Assembly: GCF_030811215.1 (NCBI RefSeq)
Contig: NZ_JAUSQM010000001.1
Span: 3,410,001 to 3,474,000, forward strand
DNA length: 64,000 nt
Reading direction: 5' to 3'
Source: Nocardioides massiliensis
GTDB taxonomy: Bacteria; Actinomycetota; Actinomycetes; Propionibacteriales; Nocardioidaceae
In this document: one piece after another, positions 43,213 through 52,270 of the stretch
Layout: each line of letters opens with the position of its first letter
How positions within the stretch are numbered: the first letter of the stretch is position 1
Program-made: the position numbers and the translations under genes
Notes under the pieces: model-generated
Seen by the model: only the letters and a program-made list of their open reading frames with translations
What the model was told of the DNA's origin: nothing
The model's database searches: none

Positions 43213-44442
43213 TCAGTCCGGCACCGGCAGCTCGAACCACACCAGCGTGCCGGGGCCGTCGGGGGCGTCCTCGATCCCGATCCGTCCGCCGTGGCCGGTG
43301 ACGATCGCGCGGCACGTGGCCAGCCCGATGCCGCTACCCGGCACGTCGGTGGTCTCGCGGGTGAGCAGCTCGAAGACGCCTTCGCGCCGCTCGGCGGGGA
43401 TCCCGGGGCCGTTGTCGATCACCTCGACGCGACCGAACTTCCCCCGCACCCCACCGCGTACGACGAGGCGGGGCGTGCGCAGCGGGCGGGTGAACTTCGC
43501 GGCGTTGGCGAGGAGGTTCTGCAGCACCGAGCGCAGCTGGACCTCGTCACCGGCGACGACGGGCAACTCGCCGATGTCGACGACGGCGCCCTGCAGCACC
43601 GTCGACAGGTCCTCGAGCACGGTGTCGACCACCGCGCCCAGGTCGACGGGCTCGCGCCGCAGCGAGGCACCCAGGCGGGCGTAGGCGAGCAGGTCGGCGA
43701 TCAGCCGCTGCATCCGCACGAGTCCGGACCGCGCCCGCTCGAGCGCCCAGCCGGCGTCGGCGTCCTGCTGCGCGACGCCGGTCTCCTCGATCAGGTCCAG
43801 CGACATCGAGACGGCCGACAGGGGGTTGAGCAGGTCGTGGGAGACCTGGCCGGCGAAGCGTCCGAGCTGGGCGTTGGAGCGCTCCAGCTCGGTCTGCATG
43901 GCGGTCAGCTCCGCGATCGAGCGCTCGAGCTCGCCGCTGCGCAGGGACAACTCGAGGATGTCGACGACGCGGCGGGCAAGCGCGTCCAGGGCACCCGCCC
44001 GGACGGCGTCGAGCTCCCGCGGCTGGTCGTCGAAGACGCACAGCGTCCCGATAACCTCGCCCTCGCGCGTGCGGAGCAGGTGGGCGGCATAGAACCGCAC
44101 CTCGGCGATCTCGCCGGTGACGAACGGGTTGTCGGCGTACCGAGCATCGAGGCTGGCGTCGGCCAGCACGACCGAGGTCTGGGCGTCGACGGCGAGCCGG
44201 CACATCGAGTCCTCGCGGGCGCACACCGAGGGCTCGAACCCGATGGCGGCGATCTGGTGCTGCTCGGTGTCGGTGAGGATGTTGATCACACCGGCCGGCA
44301 CGTCGGCGATCCGGGTCGCGAGCTCGACGATCGCGCGCAGGTCCTGGCGATCCACGGTCTCCATCGAGCCCAGCTGCTCGAGCACACCCTCGCTCGTCAG
44401 CGGCCCGGTCAGAGCTCGGGTGCGCCCCACACGGCCATCCAT
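43213..44442 (-). CDS. GAF-domain histidine kinase
   Basis: 409 aa, no membrane helix. GAF domain (about 30-175), HisKA dimerisation domain with His in GQVSHDLLNPLSAV (about 213) and HATPase_c (NLLANAAKF N-box, DNGPGIP G1, GSGIGLATCRAI G2). A cytoplasmic sensor with no response regulator next to it. Start ATG 44442 overlaps the pspAB end by 34 bp; GTG 44430 is an alternative. Its position at the end of the psp operon suggests a role in envelope stress (inference). Confidence 0.88.
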   Translation of the reverse strand: MDGRVGRTRALTGPLTSEGVLEQLGSMETVDRQDLRAIVELATRIADVPAGVINILTDTEQHQIAAIGFEPSVCAREDSMCRLAVDAQTSVVLADASLDARYADNPFVTGEIAEVRFYAAHLLRTREGEVIGTLCVFDDQPRELDAVRAGALDALARRVVDILELSLRSGELERSIAELTAMQTELERSNAQLGRFAGQVSHDLLNPLSAVSMSLDLIEETGVAQQDADAGWALERARSGLVRMQRLIADLLAYARLGASLRREPVDLGAVVDTVLEDLSTVLQGAVVDIGELPVVAGDEVQLRSVLQNLLANAAKFTRPLRTPRLVVRGGVRGKFGRVEVIDNGPGIPAERREGVFELLTRETTDVPGSGIGLATCRAIVTGHGGRIGIEDAPDGPGTLVWFELPVPD

Positions 44443-44975
44443 CGGCTCATGTCCCCCTCGATCGGAAGATCCCCGCTGACGGCGTCGCGGACCTGGATCT
44501 CCACCATGTTGTCGCGCTGCTGGGGACCGTTGGGCGCGAATGGATAGAACGTCCCCTGCTTGTAGAGGTACACCATCGCGAGCCGTTGGTCGGTGGGACC
44601 CCGGAAATGGACCAGGGAGCAGAGCAGGCCCGGGCCGAACCCCTGGGCCTCCAGGGTGGAGTTCACGCCGTGCAGCTCGGTGACCAGGCCGCTCAGGTCG
44701 GACGGGTCGTGGCGGTCGGTGAGCCAGGTGAAGCCGAACTCGTCGGTGTGCTCGGTGACGTGCGTGCCGTCGGCAGCGAGCATCGCCGTGACGTCGGCGC
44801 GGATCGAGGCGAACGCCGCACCCTCGGCGGCGCGGAAGCACACCGAGCCGACGCCGGTCGGGGTGAACCCGAGGGCCGCCTGCAGGGTGATCCCGGCGGA
44901 CGGGAGGGAGAACAACGCGTCCAGGTTGGCGCGCTTGGGCTCGGACTTGCCGAGCAGGGACTTCCAGAAGCTCAC
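44409..44975 (-). CDS. pspAB: PspA-associated protein PspAB
   Basis: 188 aa matching the PspAB family that accompanies PspA in actinobacteria: MSFWKSLLGKSEPKRANLDA start, a central FTPTGVGSVCFR stretch and the C-terminal QQRDNMVEIQVRDAVSG. Cytoplasmic. The start overlaps the htpX stop by 4 bp. The molecular role of PspAB is not established; it is tied to membrane-stress response by gene order. Confidence 0.9.
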   Translation of the reverse strand: MSFWKSLLGKSEPKRANLDALFSLPSAGITLQAALGFTPTGVGSVCFRAAEGAAFASIRADVTAMLAADGTHVTEHTDEFGFTWLTDRHDPSDLSGLVTELHGVNSTLEAQGFGPGLLCSLVHFRGPTDQRLAMVYLYKQGTFYPFAPNGPQQRDNMVEIQVRDAVSGDLPIEGDMSRWMAVWGAPEL

Positions 44976-45943
44976 CGCAGCGGCCCCACGCTGCCGTCGC
45001 CCAGGGCACCGGGCCCGCCGTCCATCGGCCGGCCGAGCGCAGTGGCGACCTCGGCGAGCTGCTGGAGCCGCTGCTCGAGGGACGGGTGCGTGGAGGTGAG
45101 CGTCTTGAAGCTCATCCCGCTGATGGCCGGGGTGATGAAGAAGGCGTTCATCGACTGCGCGGCGCGCAGGTCGCGGTTGGGGATCGTCGCGATCTCGCCG
45201 GTGATCTTCGTCAGTGCCGAGGCCAGCGCCGACGGCTTCTGCGTCAGGAACGCCGCCGAGCGGTCAGCGCACAGCTCGCGGTAGCGCGACAGCATGCGGG
45301 TGAGGAAGAAGCTGACGGCGTACGTCACCAGGCTCACGACCAGCACGACGAGCCAGAACGGCGCACCGTTGTTGTTGTCGCGTCGGTTGCCGCCGAAGAT
45401 GACGCCGTAGCGCGCACCGCTGGTCAGCATGCTGGCCACGATGCCCGCCGAGGAGGCCAGGGTCATGACGAGTACGTCGCGGTGGGCGACGTGCGACAGC
45501 TCGTGGGCGAGGACGCCCTCGAGCTCCTCGGTTGACAGGCGGCGCATCAGCCCGCGGGTCACGCAGATCGCCGAGCGCTCCGGGGAGCGGCCGGTCGCGA
45601 ACGCGTTGGGCAGGTCGGTGTCGGAGACGGCGACGCGCGGTTTGGGCATGTCGGCCATCGCACAGAGCCGGTCGATCATCGCGTGCAGCTCCGGCGCCTG
45701 CTGGGGCGTGACAACCCGCGCCCCCATCGCCTTCAACGCGACGGTGTCGGAGTTGTACCACTGGAACCAGGCGATGCCGAGGCCCACGATGCCGATGATC
45801 GGGATGAGACCGCCGTAGCCGGCGCTGCCCGCGGCAGCCATGAGGATCGCGATCAGGCCGACGAACAACGCGCCGAGCAGGAACATGACCAGGGTCATGC
45901 GTGCGGTCAGACCGCGGTCCTTGATGAAGCGGGTGCTCGCCAT
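44972..45943 (-). CDS. htpX: Zinc metalloprotease HtpX
   Basis: 323 aa M48 membrane protease. Helices about 13-33, 39-58, 165-185 and 200-222; zinc site HELSHVAHRD (about 150-159) and the third ligand Glu in YRELCADRSAA. Degrades damaged membrane proteins. ATG 45943 overlaps the pspAA stop (TGATG) and its stop overlaps pspAB, so a tightly coupled operon. Confidence 0.94.
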   Translation of the reverse strand: MASTRFIKDRGLTARMTLVMFLLGALFVGLIAILMAAAGSAGYGGLIPIIGIVGLGIAWFQWYNSDTVALKAMGARVVTPQQAPELHAMIDRLCAMADMPKPRVAVSDTDLPNAFATGRSPERSAICVTRGLMRRLSTEELEGVLAHELSHVAHRDVLVMTLASSAGIVASMLTSGARYGVIFGGNRRDNNNGAPFWLVVLVVSLVTYAVSFFLTRMLSRYRELCADRSAAFLTQKPSALASALTKITGEIATIPNRDLRAAQSMNAFFITPAISGMSFKTLTSTHPSLEQRLQQLAEVATALGRPMDGGPGALGDGSVGPLR

Positions 45944-46221
45944 CAGCCGGGGACCAGCCCGTCGTCGGCCAGCATCGCGCGCACCTCGTCGATGGTGGCG
46001 TCGCCCGGAGGCAGGATCAGGTCGGAGTCGTGGAGGAAGTCCTCCGGCACCGGCGAGCCCGCCTTGCGTACGCCGGCCAGCAGCTGCTCGAGCGCGGTGG
46101 CGAACGCCGCCTCGTCGCCGGTCTCCACGGCCTGCTCCACCGCAGCGTCGAGGGCGTTGAGCTCCTCGAGCGCCGCGTCGGGGACCTCGAGCTGTCCCTC
46201 GCCCATGATCCGGACGATCAT
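45943..46221 (-). CDS. pspAA: PspA-associated protein PspAA
   Basis: 92 aa, MIVRIMGEGQLEVPDAALEE start and ATIDEVRAMLADDGLVPG end, the PspAA family that always follows pspA in actinobacteria. Acidic helical protein, probably binding PspA. Overlaps the pspA stop region by 4 bp. Confidence 0.92.
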   Translation of the reverse strand: MIVRIMGEGQLEVPDAALEELNALDAAVEQAVETGDEAAFATALEQLLAGVRKAGSPVPEDFLHDSDLILPPGDATIDEVRAMLADDGLVPG

Positions 46222-46991
46222 CGCTGCTCCTCTCCCTCCGGCTGACCCGCCTCGAGCTGGTGGGTCGACTGGCCGGACTCGATCGCCTGGCCACCGGAGG
46301 CGGCCTTGAGCGCCTGCAGCTCGGCCTCGACGTCGGACTGCGAGCTCATCGACTCCAGCTCGCGGGCGATGTCGTCGCCCTGGCCGAGCGAGCTCGCGTC
46401 GTCGAGCGCGCCGGAGGCGATCAGCTCGTCGATGGCACCGGCGCGGGCCTGCATCTGCTGGGTCTTGTCCTCGGCGCGCTGGATCGCCATGCCCACGTCG
46501 CCCATCTCCTCGGAGATCCCGGAGAACGCCTCGTTGATCCGGGTCTGCGCCTCGGCGGCGGTGTAGGTCGCCTTGACGGTCTCCTTGCGCGTGCGGAACG
46601 CCTCGACCTTGGCCTGCAGTCGCTGGGAGGCGAGGGTGAGCTTCTCCTCCTCGCCCTGCAGCTGGGCGTGCTGGGCCTGCAGGTCGCTGATCTGGCCCTG
46701 CAGACCGGACTTGCGGGTCAACGCCTCGCGGGCGAGGTCCTCGCGGCCCATGCCCAGCGCCTTCTGCGCCTGGTCGGTCAGCTTCTGTGCCTGCGACTCG
46801 AGCTGGTTGATCTGCAGCTCGACGCGCTTGCGGCTGGTCGCGACCTCGGCGACGCCCTTGCGCACCTTGGCGAGCAGCTCGAGCTGGCGCTTGTAGCTGT
46901 AGTCGAGGGTCTCCCGCGGATCCTCGGCGCGGTCGAGGGCCTTGTCGGCCTTGGCTCGGAAGATCAGGCTCATGCGCTTCATGAGGCTCAT
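46218..46991 (-). CDS. pspA: Phage-shock protein A (PspA/IM30/ESCRT-III-like)
   Basis: 257 aa, almost wholly helical coiled coil: amphipathic start MSLMKRMSLIFRAKADKALD, then long helices (about 25-145 and 155-220) and an acidic Gln-rich tail. Forms oligomers that protect damaged membranes. ATG 46991 chosen with GAAGGGGG upstream; 46982 (MKRMSL) is an alternative. First gene of pspA-pspAA-htpX-pspAB, with the GAF kinase behind. No pspF or ClgR gene is adjacent. Confidence 0.94.
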   Translation of the reverse strand: MSLMKRMSLIFRAKADKALDRAEDPRETLDYSYKRQLELLAKVRKGVAEVATSRKRVELQINQLESQAQKLTDQAQKALGMGREDLAREALTRKSGLQGQISDLQAQHAQLQGEEEKLTLASQRLQAKVEAFRTRKETVKATYTAAEAQTRINEAFSGISEEMGDVGMAIQRAEDKTQQMQARAGAIDELIASGALDDASSLGQGDDIARELESMSSQSDVEAELQALKAASGGQAIESGQSTHQLEAGQPEGEEQR

Positions 46992-47090
46992 CGCTGGGGT
47001 GCCCCCTTCGGGTGATCGTGACGTCTGCGCCAGCCTACGGGTCCAACGGGTGGCCCGCCGAGTTAGTTCCTGCGCCAGTAGGCTGAGGGC

Positions 47091-47705
47091 GTGTTCCGCC
47101 GCAAGGACGACTCCGCATCCGCCACCCTCGACTCCACCGTCGACCCCGTCGCGACCGAGGGCCCCACCGACCCCCGGCCCGGTGGCAAGGGTCGACCGAC
47201 CCCGACGCGCAAGGAGGCCGAGGCCGCCGCCCGGGCGCGCGCGCGGCTGCCGAAGGACAAGAAGGCGGCCGCCAAGCTGCTGCGGGAGCGCCGCGCGGCG
47301 GAGAACGCCAAGATGCGCGAGGGCATGAAGGCCGGCGACCCGCGCTACCTCCCCAAGCGCGACCAGGGTCCGGTGCGTCAGTTCATCCGCGACTTCGTCG
47401 ACGCCCGGGTGAGCTTCGCCGAGTTCCTGCTGCCGCTGCTGCTGATCATCATGTTCATGCAGTACTCCGGCACCGAGCAGCTGATGGGCTTCAGCAACGC
47501 GCTGTGGTCGATCACCATCATCTTGGTTCTTCTCGACTCGTTGCTCCTGCGCTTCCAGCTGCGCCGCCAGCTCAAGCGCCGCTTCCCCGAGGAGCCGCTC
47601 AAGGGCACGACGTTCTACGCCCTGCTGCGTGCGCTGCAGATCCGGTTCCTGCGGATGCCGAAGCCGCGCGTGAAGCTCGGTCAGCGGCTGCCCGAGAAGT
47701 ACTGA
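47091..47705 (+). CDS. DUF3043 membrane protein
   Basis: 204 aa. Long basic, Lys/Arg/Ala-rich cytoplasmic N-terminus (to about 105), two helices (about 107-125, 137-155) and a basic C-terminal tail. Conserved in actinobacteria next to the glxK-type gene (Rv2206 by position); function unknown. GTG 47091 has TAGGCT 6 nt upstream and no ribosome site. Confidence 0.9.
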   Translation: MFRRKDDSASATLDSTVDPVATEGPTDPRPGGKGRPTPTRKEAEAAARARARLPKDKKAAAKLLRERRAAENAKMREGMKAGDPRYLPKRDQGPVRQFIRDFVDARVSFAEFLLPLLLIIMFMQYSGTEQLMGFSNALWSITIILVLLDSLLLRFQLRRQLKRRFPEEPLKGTTFYALLRALQIRFLRMPKPRVKLGQRLPEKY

Positions 47706-47750
47706 CCTCAGCGCGCGGAGTCGTTGGGCGCCACCTTTAGGGTCGAGCCC

Positions 47751-48758
47751 ATGGAAATTCGCAACCTGGGCACGAGCGGACTGAAGATCTCGGCGATCGC
47801 GTACGGCAACTGGCTGACGCACGGATCGCAGGTGGAGGAGGATGCCGCGCTCGCGTGCATCCGCCAGGCGCTCGACGAGGGCATCACGACGTTCGACACG
47901 GCCGACGCCTACGCCAACACGGCCGCCGAGACGGTGATGGGCAAGGGTCTCGCCTCCGAACGGCGCGAGGGCCTGGAGATCTTCACGAAGGTCTACTGGC
48001 CCACGGGCCCGGGCAAGCACAACGACCACGGTCTGTCCCGCAAGCACATCATGGAGTCGATCGACGGCTCGCTGCGCCGGCTCGGCACCGACTACGTCGA
48101 CCTCTACCAGGCGCACCGCTACGACCACGAGACGCCGCTCGAGGAGACGATGGAGGCGTTCGCCGACGTCGTCCGCCAGGGCAAGGCGCTCTACATCGGG
48201 GTCTCGGAGTGGACCGCGGAGCAGATCCGCGCCGGGCACGCGCTCGCCCGTGAGCTGCGCATCCCGTTCGTCTCCAGCCAGCCGCAATACAACATGCTCT
48301 GGCGGGTCATCGAGTCCGAGGTGGTCCCCACCTGCAAGGAGCTCGGCATCGGCCAGGTCGTCTGGTCGCCCATCGCCCAGGGCGTCCTCACCGGCAAGTA
48401 CCTCCCCGGCCAGGCCCCGCCCGCCGGCTCGCGCGCGACCGACGAGAAGGGTGGCGCCAACTTCGTGAAGCGCTACCTGCAGGACGACGTCCTCGAGCGC
48501 GTGCAGCAGCTGAAGCCGATCGCCGACGAGGCCGGACTGACCCTCGCCCAGCTCGCGGTGGCATGGACGCTGCAGAACGACAACGTCTCCGCGGCCATCA
48601 TCGGCGCGTCACGGCCCGAGCAGGTCACGGAGAACGTCGCCGCGGCCGGCGTACGGCTGTCGGAGGACGCGATGCGGCGCATCGACGAGATCTTCGAGGG
48701 CCACATCGAGCGCGACCCGGCGAAGACGGTCTCGCCGGCGAGCCGCGACTTCGGCTGA
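47751..48758 (+). CDS. Aldo/keto reductase, Kv-beta-like
   Basis: 335 aa TIM barrel. EIRNLGTSGLKISAIAYGNW opening, DTADAYANTAAE (catalytic Asp and Tyr), TKVYWP (Lys), and DLYQAHRYDHET (His): the AKR tetrad. C-terminal SASRPEQVTENV-like segment (GASRPEQVTENVAA) binds NADP. Closest in pattern to voltage-gated K+ channel beta-like reductases (YghZ/KAB). ATG 47751; TAGGGT (47738-47743) ends 7 nt before, so leaderless. Confidence 0.93.
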   Translation: MEIRNLGTSGLKISAIAYGNWLTHGSQVEEDAALACIRQALDEGITTFDTADAYANTAAETVMGKGLASERREGLEIFTKVYWPTGPGKHNDHGLSRKHIMESIDGSLRRLGTDYVDLYQAHRYDHETPLEETMEAFADVVRQGKALYIGVSEWTAEQIRAGHALARELRIPFVSSQPQYNMLWRVIESEVVPTCKELGIGQVVWSPIAQGVLTGKYLPGQAPPAGSRATDEKGGANFVKRYLQDDVLERVQQLKPIADEAGLTLAQLAVAWTLQNDNVSAAIIGASRPEQVTENVAAAGVRLSEDAMRRIDEIFEGHIERDPAKTVSPASRDFG

Positions 48759-48786
48759 GCCGAGAAGCAGCGGCGGGCGGCCGGGA

Positions 48787-49038
48787 TCAGGCGTCGAGGG
48801 CCATCGGGCCGTAGACCTCCCGGTCGCCCTCGAAGAGGCGTACGGCGCTGACCCCGCTCTCGCGCAGCTCGCGCCAGCTCTCGCCCAGCCAGGTCTCGGC
48901 GTCGCCCTGCGACGGGAACGCGCCACCCGCCGGACCCTCGACCACCGCCCCCTGGGCGTCCTCCAGCTGCCAGTGCCACGCGTCGGCGGCGGCGCGGCTG
49001 GGGGGCGGGGTCAGGCCGGGGTCGGGGAGGTTCGTCAT
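48787..49038 (-). CDS. Conserved 83-aa actinobacterial protein
   Basis: Acidic small protein with WHWQLEDAQGAVV and FPSQGDAETWLGESWREL, and a GVSAVRLFEGDREVYGPM end. The layout resembles a short beta-alpha-beta fold seen beside gcvT in relatives, but no function is known. ATG 49038 with TAGGCT 6 nt before; no ribosome site. Confidence 0.75.
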   Translation of the reverse strand: MTNLPDPGLTPPPSRAAADAWHWQLEDAQGAVVEGPAGGAFPSQGDAETWLGESWRELRESGVSAVRLFEGDREVYGPMALDA

Positions 49039-49068
49039 GGGCCGAGCCTACGAGGTCAGCGTCCGCAG

Positions 49069-50205
49069 TCAGCGCGGCGCGGCGTCGACGAACGGCGGCC
49101 GCTGGACCGAGAACGCCTCCGCGCGACCGCGGACGTCGACGCTGACCTCGTCGCCCTCGGCGACCGACGCCGCCAGGAGGGCCAGCCCGACCCCGGCACG
49201 CAGGCTCGGTGAGAACGTCCCCGACGTCACCGTGCCCGCCTCGCGGCCCTCGGCGTCGCGCACGGCCATGCCCGGGCGCGGGATGCCCCGGCCGACGGCG
49301 CGGATCCCGCGCAGCACCCGCTCGGGGCCGCGCTCCTTCTCCGCGAGCAGGACCTCGCGACCCCAGAACGCCGGCTTGCGCCAGCCCACCGCCCAGCCGA
49401 TGCGGCCCTGGACGGGGGTGACGTCGGGTCCGATGTCCTGGCCGTGGAGCGGGTAGCCCATCTCGGTGCGCAGCGTGTCGCGCGCACCGAGCCCGCACGG
49501 CACCATCGCGTGGTCCTCGCCCGCGGCGAGCAGCAGGTCCCACAGCGCGACCGCAGCGCCGGCTGGTGCGAGCAGCTCGTAGCCGCGCTCGCCGGTGTAG
49601 CCGGTGCGGCAGACGACCACGCCGACGTCCTCATCGCCGACGCTGATGCGGGTGTGGGTGAAGCTCATGTAGTCGTGGCCGGTCGGCATCCCGGCGTCGA
49701 CGAGCACGGCGTCGGCGGCCGGTCCCTGCACGGCCAGCACCGCGTGGTCGTGGTGCTGGTCGAGCACCTCGACCCCGTCGGGTGCGGCGGCAGCCAGGCG
49801 GCGTACGACCTCGGCGGTATTGGCGGCGTTGGGCACCAGCAGCAGTTCCTGGTCGGAGACGAGGTAGACGATCAGGTCGTCGACCACGCCGCCGGTCGCG
49901 TCGTCGCAGCACAACGTGTACTGCGCCTGGCCGGGGCCGATCCGCTCGAGGTCGTTGGTCAGCGTCGCGTTGACGTACGCCGCCGCGCCCGGACCGCGTA
50001 CGACGACCTTGCCGAGGTGGCTGACGTCGAAGATCCCTGCCGCCGCCCGGACCGCCTTGTGCTCGGCCACGATGCCGCCTGCGTACTCCAGTGGCATCTC
50101 CCACCCGCCGAACGGAGCCGTCTTCGCGCCCAGCGCAGCGTGCCGTTCGTGCAGCGGGGAGCGGTGCAGGTCGGACTGCCCAGCAGGCGTGGAGGAGGTG
50201 GCCAT
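49069..50205 (-). CDS. gcvT: Aminomethyltransferase (glycine cleavage T-protein)
   Basis: 378 aa. Transfers the methylene of the lipoyl-bound aminomethyl group to tetrahydrofolate. Motifs: APFGGWEMPLEYAGG, FDVSHLGKVVVRGPGA (the conserved Asp), TGYTGERGYEL and LGARDTLRTEMGYPLHGQD. gcvH and gcvP are not beside it. ATG 50205 with TACCGT 6 nt upstream (minus strand); leaderless. Adjacent to pepA as in M. tuberculosis (Rv2211c with pepB Rv2213). Confidence 0.94.
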   Translation of the reverse strand: MATSSTPAGQSDLHRSPLHERHAALGAKTAPFGGWEMPLEYAGGIVAEHKAVRAAAGIFDVSHLGKVVVRGPGAAAYVNATLTNDLERIGPGQAQYTLCCDDATGGVVDDLIVYLVSDQELLLVPNAANTAEVVRRLAAAAPDGVEVLDQHHDHAVLAVQGPAADAVLVDAGMPTGHDYMSFTHTRISVGDEDVGVVVCRTGYTGERGYELLAPAGAAVALWDLLLAAGEDHAMVPCGLGARDTLRTEMGYPLHGQDIGPDVTPVQGRIGWAVGWRKPAFWGREVLLAEKERGPERVLRGIRAVGRGIPRPGMAVRDAEGREAGTVTSGTFSPSLRAGVGLALLAASVAEGDEVSVDVRGRAEAFSVQRPPFVDAAPR

Positions 50206-50310
50206 GGCGCAACGGTAGTCCTCGTGAGGCCCCGGACACCGGTGCGTAGAGTGCTCAGCAGTGCCCGCCCGCCGACGCGTCGTCCGACGCCCGAGGAGTC
50301 GAGAAGCCCC

Positions 50311-51801
50311 GTGACCAGCTACATCGTTCGCAAGGCCAGCCCCGAGAAGATCCGCGCCGACGTGGTCGTCGTCGGTCTCGTGGACGACGCCGGCACCCCC
50401 CGGGTCGCCCCCGGCGGTGAGGCGGTCGCCAGCGCGTACGGCAAGTCGTTCGGGCCGCTGCTGGCCACGCTGGGCGCGCGGGGCAAGACCGGTGAGGTCC
50501 TCAAGGTGTCCACCGGCGGCACCCTCAAGAGCCCCCTGCTCGTCCTCGTCGGCCTCGGCTCGGCCGAGCGCGTCGACACCGCGACGGTCCGGGCCGCGGC
50601 GGGCGCAGCGGCGCGGGTGATGAGCAACGTCAGCTCGGTGGCGCTCGCGCTGCCAGCCGCCGACGCCGAGCACGTGCGCGCGGTGCTGGAGGGCTACCGC
50701 CTGGGCAGCTACGCCTACACGCGCTACAAGTCGGCGCCGGACGCCGAGACCGCGTCCGAGGTCATCGTCCTCAGCGACGCCGCGAAGACCAAGGCCGTCG
50801 CCGAGACCGTCGAGGCCGTCGATCCGGTCCTGCGGGCGGTCTCGCTGGTGCGCGACTGGGTCAACACGCCTCCCGGTGACCTGACTCCCCCGGCCTTCGC
50901 CGACGCGGTCGGTGCGGCGGTCAAGGACTCCAAAACGAAGCTGAAGCTCACCGTCCTGGACGAGAAGACGCTCGAGGCCGGCGGCTACGGCGGCATCCTC
51001 GGCGTGGGACGCGGCTCCGACAGCCCGCCGCGGCTGGTCGAGCTGACCTACAGCCCCCGCGGGGCGAAGGCCCACCTGGCGCTGGTCGGCAAGGGCATCA
51101 CGTACGACTCGGGGGGTCTGTCGATCAAGCCCGGCGGGTCGATGGCGACGATGAAGATGGACATGGCGGGTGCGGCCTCGGTCGTCGCCGCGACCATCGC
51201 GATCGCCGAGCTCGGCCTGCCCATCAAGGTGACCACGCTGGCGCCGATGGCCGAGAACATGATCTCCGGCCGCGCCACGCGACCCGGCGATGTGCTGAAG
51301 ATGTATGGCGGCAAGACCGTCGAGGTGCTCAACACCGACGCGGAGGGCCGGCTGATCCTGGCCGATGCGCTCGTCAAGGTCGCGGAGAGCAAGCCGGACC
51401 TGATCGTGGACGTCGCGACGCTGACCGGCGCATGCATCGTCGCGCTGGGTGACCGGATCGCCGGGCTGATGGGCAACGACGAGGAGCTCCTGAGCGACCT
51501 CGAGGCCGCAGCCCAGCGGGCCGGCGAGCGGGTCTGGCCACTGCCGATCCCGGCGGAGATGACCGAGAAGGTGCGGGGCAACAGCTTGGTCGCCGACCTC
51601 GCGCAGCACAACGCCGAGCGGTGGGGCGGGACGCTCTATGCGGCCGCGTTCTTGCAGGAGTTCGCCGCGGGCCAGCGCTGGGCCCACCTCGACATCGCGG
51701 GTCCGGCGTACAACGAGAAGAAGCCCTACGGCCACATCCCCACGGGCGGCACCGGCCACTCCGTCGCGACGCTGGTCGAGCTGGCGCGCAGTCTCGTCTA
51801 G
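50311..51801 (+). CDS. pepA: Leucyl aminopeptidase (M17)
   Basis: 496 aa. Two-zinc M17 exopeptidase: N-terminal macro-like domain to about 175, catalytic core with VGKGITYDSGGLSIKPG (Lys, Asp), MKMDMAGAA (Asp) and NTDAEGRLILADAL (Asp, Glu, Arg), and the C-terminal HIPTGGTGHSVATL. Start GTG 50311 with GAGGAG and GAGAAG upstream; TAGAGT (50247-50252) is a plausible -10 box, giving a leader of about 50 nt. Peptide turnover in the cytoplasm. Confidence 0.95.
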   Translation: MTSYIVRKASPEKIRADVVVVGLVDDAGTPRVAPGGEAVASAYGKSFGPLLATLGARGKTGEVLKVSTGGTLKSPLLVLVGLGSAERVDTATVRAAAGAAARVMSNVSSVALALPAADAEHVRAVLEGYRLGSYAYTRYKSAPDAETASEVIVLSDAAKTKAVAETVEAVDPVLRAVSLVRDWVNTPPGDLTPPAFADAVGAAVKDSKTKLKLTVLDEKTLEAGGYGGILGVGRGSDSPPRLVELTYSPRGAKAHLALVGKGITYDSGGLSIKPGGSMATMKMDMAGAASVVAATIAIAELGLPIKVTTLAPMAENMISGRATRPGDVLKMYGGKTVEVLNTDAEGRLILADALVKVAESKPDLIVDVATLTGACIVALGDRIAGLMGNDEELLSDLEAAAQRAGERVWPLPIPAEMTEKVRGNSLVADLAQHNAERWGGTLYAAAFLQEFAAGQRWAHLDIAGPAYNEKKPYGHIPTGGTGHSVATLVELARSLV

Positions 51802-51812
51802 GGATGGGCGGC

Positions 51813-52160
51813 CTACAGGCCGCTCTCCTTGCGTCGTCGGTTGTAGTCCCGCATGCGCTGCGGGATCCCGACCACGGCGGCGTCGTACGACGGGATGCCG
51901 AGCTTGTTGGCGAACTCGTGCGCCCACTGCACCGACGGGACCCGGCGACGGGTCCACTCGCCGTCGTGGGCGACGAGCAGCAGCGTCACGTCGCTGACGG
52001 CCGTGCGGGGCTCGACGAACCCCTCGACGCCACGCCGCTGGGTCGCCCACTCGCGCAGGTGCTCGGTGTCGGCGCTGCCGGCGGTGCGGACCGTCGTCGG
52101 GCCGTCACCCGTGCGGCGTACGGCGCCCTCGCGACGGCGAAACCGGTCGAGAAGTCCCAT
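51813..52160 (-). CDS. Unrecognised 115-aa protein
   Basis: Basic start MGLLDRFRRREGAVRR, then an acidic middle and SVQWAHEFANKLGIPSYDA, ending in an Arg-rich QRMRDYNRRRKESGL. Conserved neighbour of pepA in actinobacteria by my recollection; no domain assigned. ATG 52160; CACACT ends 7 nt before it, without a ribosome site. Confidence 0.75.
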   Translation of the reverse strand: MGLLDRFRRREGAVRRTGDGPTTVRTAGSADTEHLREWATQRRGVEGFVEPRTAVSDVTLLLVAHDGEWTRRRVPSVQWAHEFANKLGIPSYDAAVVGIPQRMRDYNRRRKESGL

Positions 52161-52270
52161 GGCTCCCAGTGTGCCGTACGGCGGTACGCGCGGCTCCCCC
52201 ACGCCTGCGGACCCGATGAGAACATCGGTCGAGGGAGTGCGAAGATGGCTGCGTGGGGAAGGAGGGTGAC

